A DNA stretch of 8,449 bases, from the NCBI GenBank assembly GCA_028703745.1, contig JAQVME010000047.1, positions 1-8,449 on the forward strand, in the 5' to 3' direction. The translations under genes and the position numbers were made by a program. The DNA comes from Clostridia bacterium. GTDB taxonomy: Bacteria; Bacillota; Clostridia; Christensenellales; DTU072. The notes beneath the pieces were generated by a model, which was not told the origin of the DNA, did no database searches, and saw nothing but the letters and a program-made list of their open reading frames with translations. This document shows positions 7,745 to 8,449 of this stretch, piece by piece (within the stretch, counting starts at the first letter, position 1; each line of letters begins with the position of its first letter).

Positions 7745-7750
7745 AATACT

Positions 7751-8449
7751 ATGAAAAGCATAAAAAACCTAAAGCTCGCCTTTACCTTTATCGGCACCTT
7801 GATAGGAGCGGGTTTCGCATCGGGCAGAGAAATTGCGCTGTATTTCGCCGATACCTCGCCGATTTCGCCTATGCTGGGGGGAGTATTTTGTGGCGCTTTC
7901 TGTTATATTTTTGCCGAACTCGGCAGAATATCCCACGGAGACATCCTCGGGTACGCATTTAAAAATGTTGCAAAACCTGCGCTTGCCGTCATAAAAATCA
8001 GCAATCTGATAATCTTTTGCGTAATGCTCGCGGCTTGCGAATTTATTATAAAAAACCTCTTTGGCATAAGCGGCGGCACCGTTATAAGCGCCGTTTTTGT
8101 GCTTATTGTCATATATTTCGGTGTTGAGAAGCTCAAGCTGCTGAATTTTCTCGCCGTACCGCTGCTGGTGGCGCTGATAGTATATGTTTTTATCGTGGCA
8201 AAGCCCGCTGTACTACCCTTCCACAGCTTTTATTGGCATAAACCGCTGCTTTACGCCGGTATGAACATACTTTCGGGCGGGTTTCTCATATCCGGTCTCG
8301 CCAAGGATATAAAACCTACCGACAGCTTGGCTATATCCGTCGCCGTAGCCGTAGTGCTGTCGGCAATCATGGTAATTATCTATTTGATTGTCCAAGAGTA
8401 CCATACGCTGGCAATGCCGCTGCTTGCAAGAGCCGCCGAACTGGGACTT
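7751..8449 (+). CDS. YkvI-like multi-pass membrane protein (LeuT/APC-fold type), C-terminus outside window
   Basis: The reading frame stays open for 233 codons to the right edge. The N-terminus carries TFIGTLIGAGFASGREI at 12-28, the hallmark of YkvI-like membrane proteins, which are distantly related to LeuT/APC-fold amino-acid transporters; the glycine-rich stretch would be the unwound part of helix 1. Further hydrophobic segments lie at about 40-58, 78-100, 107-123, 129-150, 165-185 and 191-214, so seven helices are visible and more are expected. The substrate of YkvI proteins is not established, so no transport function is assigned. The start has only a weak ribosome site (AAAG, with a palindrome next to it); it was chosen because it puts the motif at the usual distance from the N-terminus and no other ATG lies close upstream in frame. 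It is divergent from the Ig-like gene. The gene symbol is left empty because several paralogues share this motif. Confidence 0.85.
   Translation, partial: MKSIKNLKLAFTFIGTLIGAGFASGREIALYFADTSPISPMLGGVFCGAFCYIFAELGRISHGDILGYAFKNVAKPALAVIKISNLIIFCVMLAACEFIIKNLFGISGGTVISAVFVLIVIYFGVEKLKLLNFLAVPLLVALIVYVFIVAKPAVLPFHSFYWHKPLLYAGMNILSGGFLISGLAKDIKPTDSLAISVAVAVVLSAIMVIIYLIVQEYHTLAMPLLARAAELGL

Noticed and set aside
1..8449. Defence system, mobile element or CRISPR array
   Set aside because: No transposase, integrase, toxin-antitoxin pair, nuclease gene or spaced direct repeats are seen on either strand.

Overview
The window looks like chromosomal DNA from a member of the Firmicutes (Bacillota), most likely a Clostridia-type organism. 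The evidence is the gene order dprA-topA-trmFO, which is typical of that phylum; the folate-dependent TrmFO (instead of SAM-dependent TrmA); a YkvI-type membrane protein; and a near-consensus sigma-A promoter. Base composition is close to even GC, judged by eye. No RNA gene, insertion sequence, CRISPR array, phage gene or sign of recent transfer is visible. Coding density is very high: only two non-coding gaps exist, 49 and 100 bases long.

Layout. Everything from 7650 down to 1 lies on the minus strand and reads as one five-gene unit. In transcription order it holds: a 691-residue surface-anchored protein with tandem Ig-like domains (7650-5575); comM/yifB, a Mg-chelatase-like AAA+ ATPase (5525-3984); dprA, the single-strand DNA and RecA loader of transformation (3987-2899); topA, DNA topoisomerase I (2898-811); and trmFO, a tRNA m5U54 methyltransferase, which runs off the left edge (824-1). 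The last four genes are fused tightly: comM and dprA share an ATGA overlap, dprA stops on the base before the topA start, and topA overlaps trmFO by 14 bases. The 100-base region 7651-7750 holds a very good promoter for the unit. On its other side a YkvI-like multi-pass membrane protein starts on the plus strand at 7751 and runs off the right edge.

How the genes fit together. ComM, DprA and TopA all act on DNA: processing of incoming single strands, recombination and relief of negative supercoiling. TrmFO is a tRNA modifier that is a customary passenger of this cluster. The first gene has no obvious link to DNA metabolism. It encodes a secreted, C-terminally membrane-anchored protein with about four beta-sandwich domains, a FIVAR-like helical module and a final beta-rich module. 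It is the least explained gene here and the best candidate for something new, but the sequence alone does not show a new system. The rest is a conserved housekeeping and competence-related cluster.
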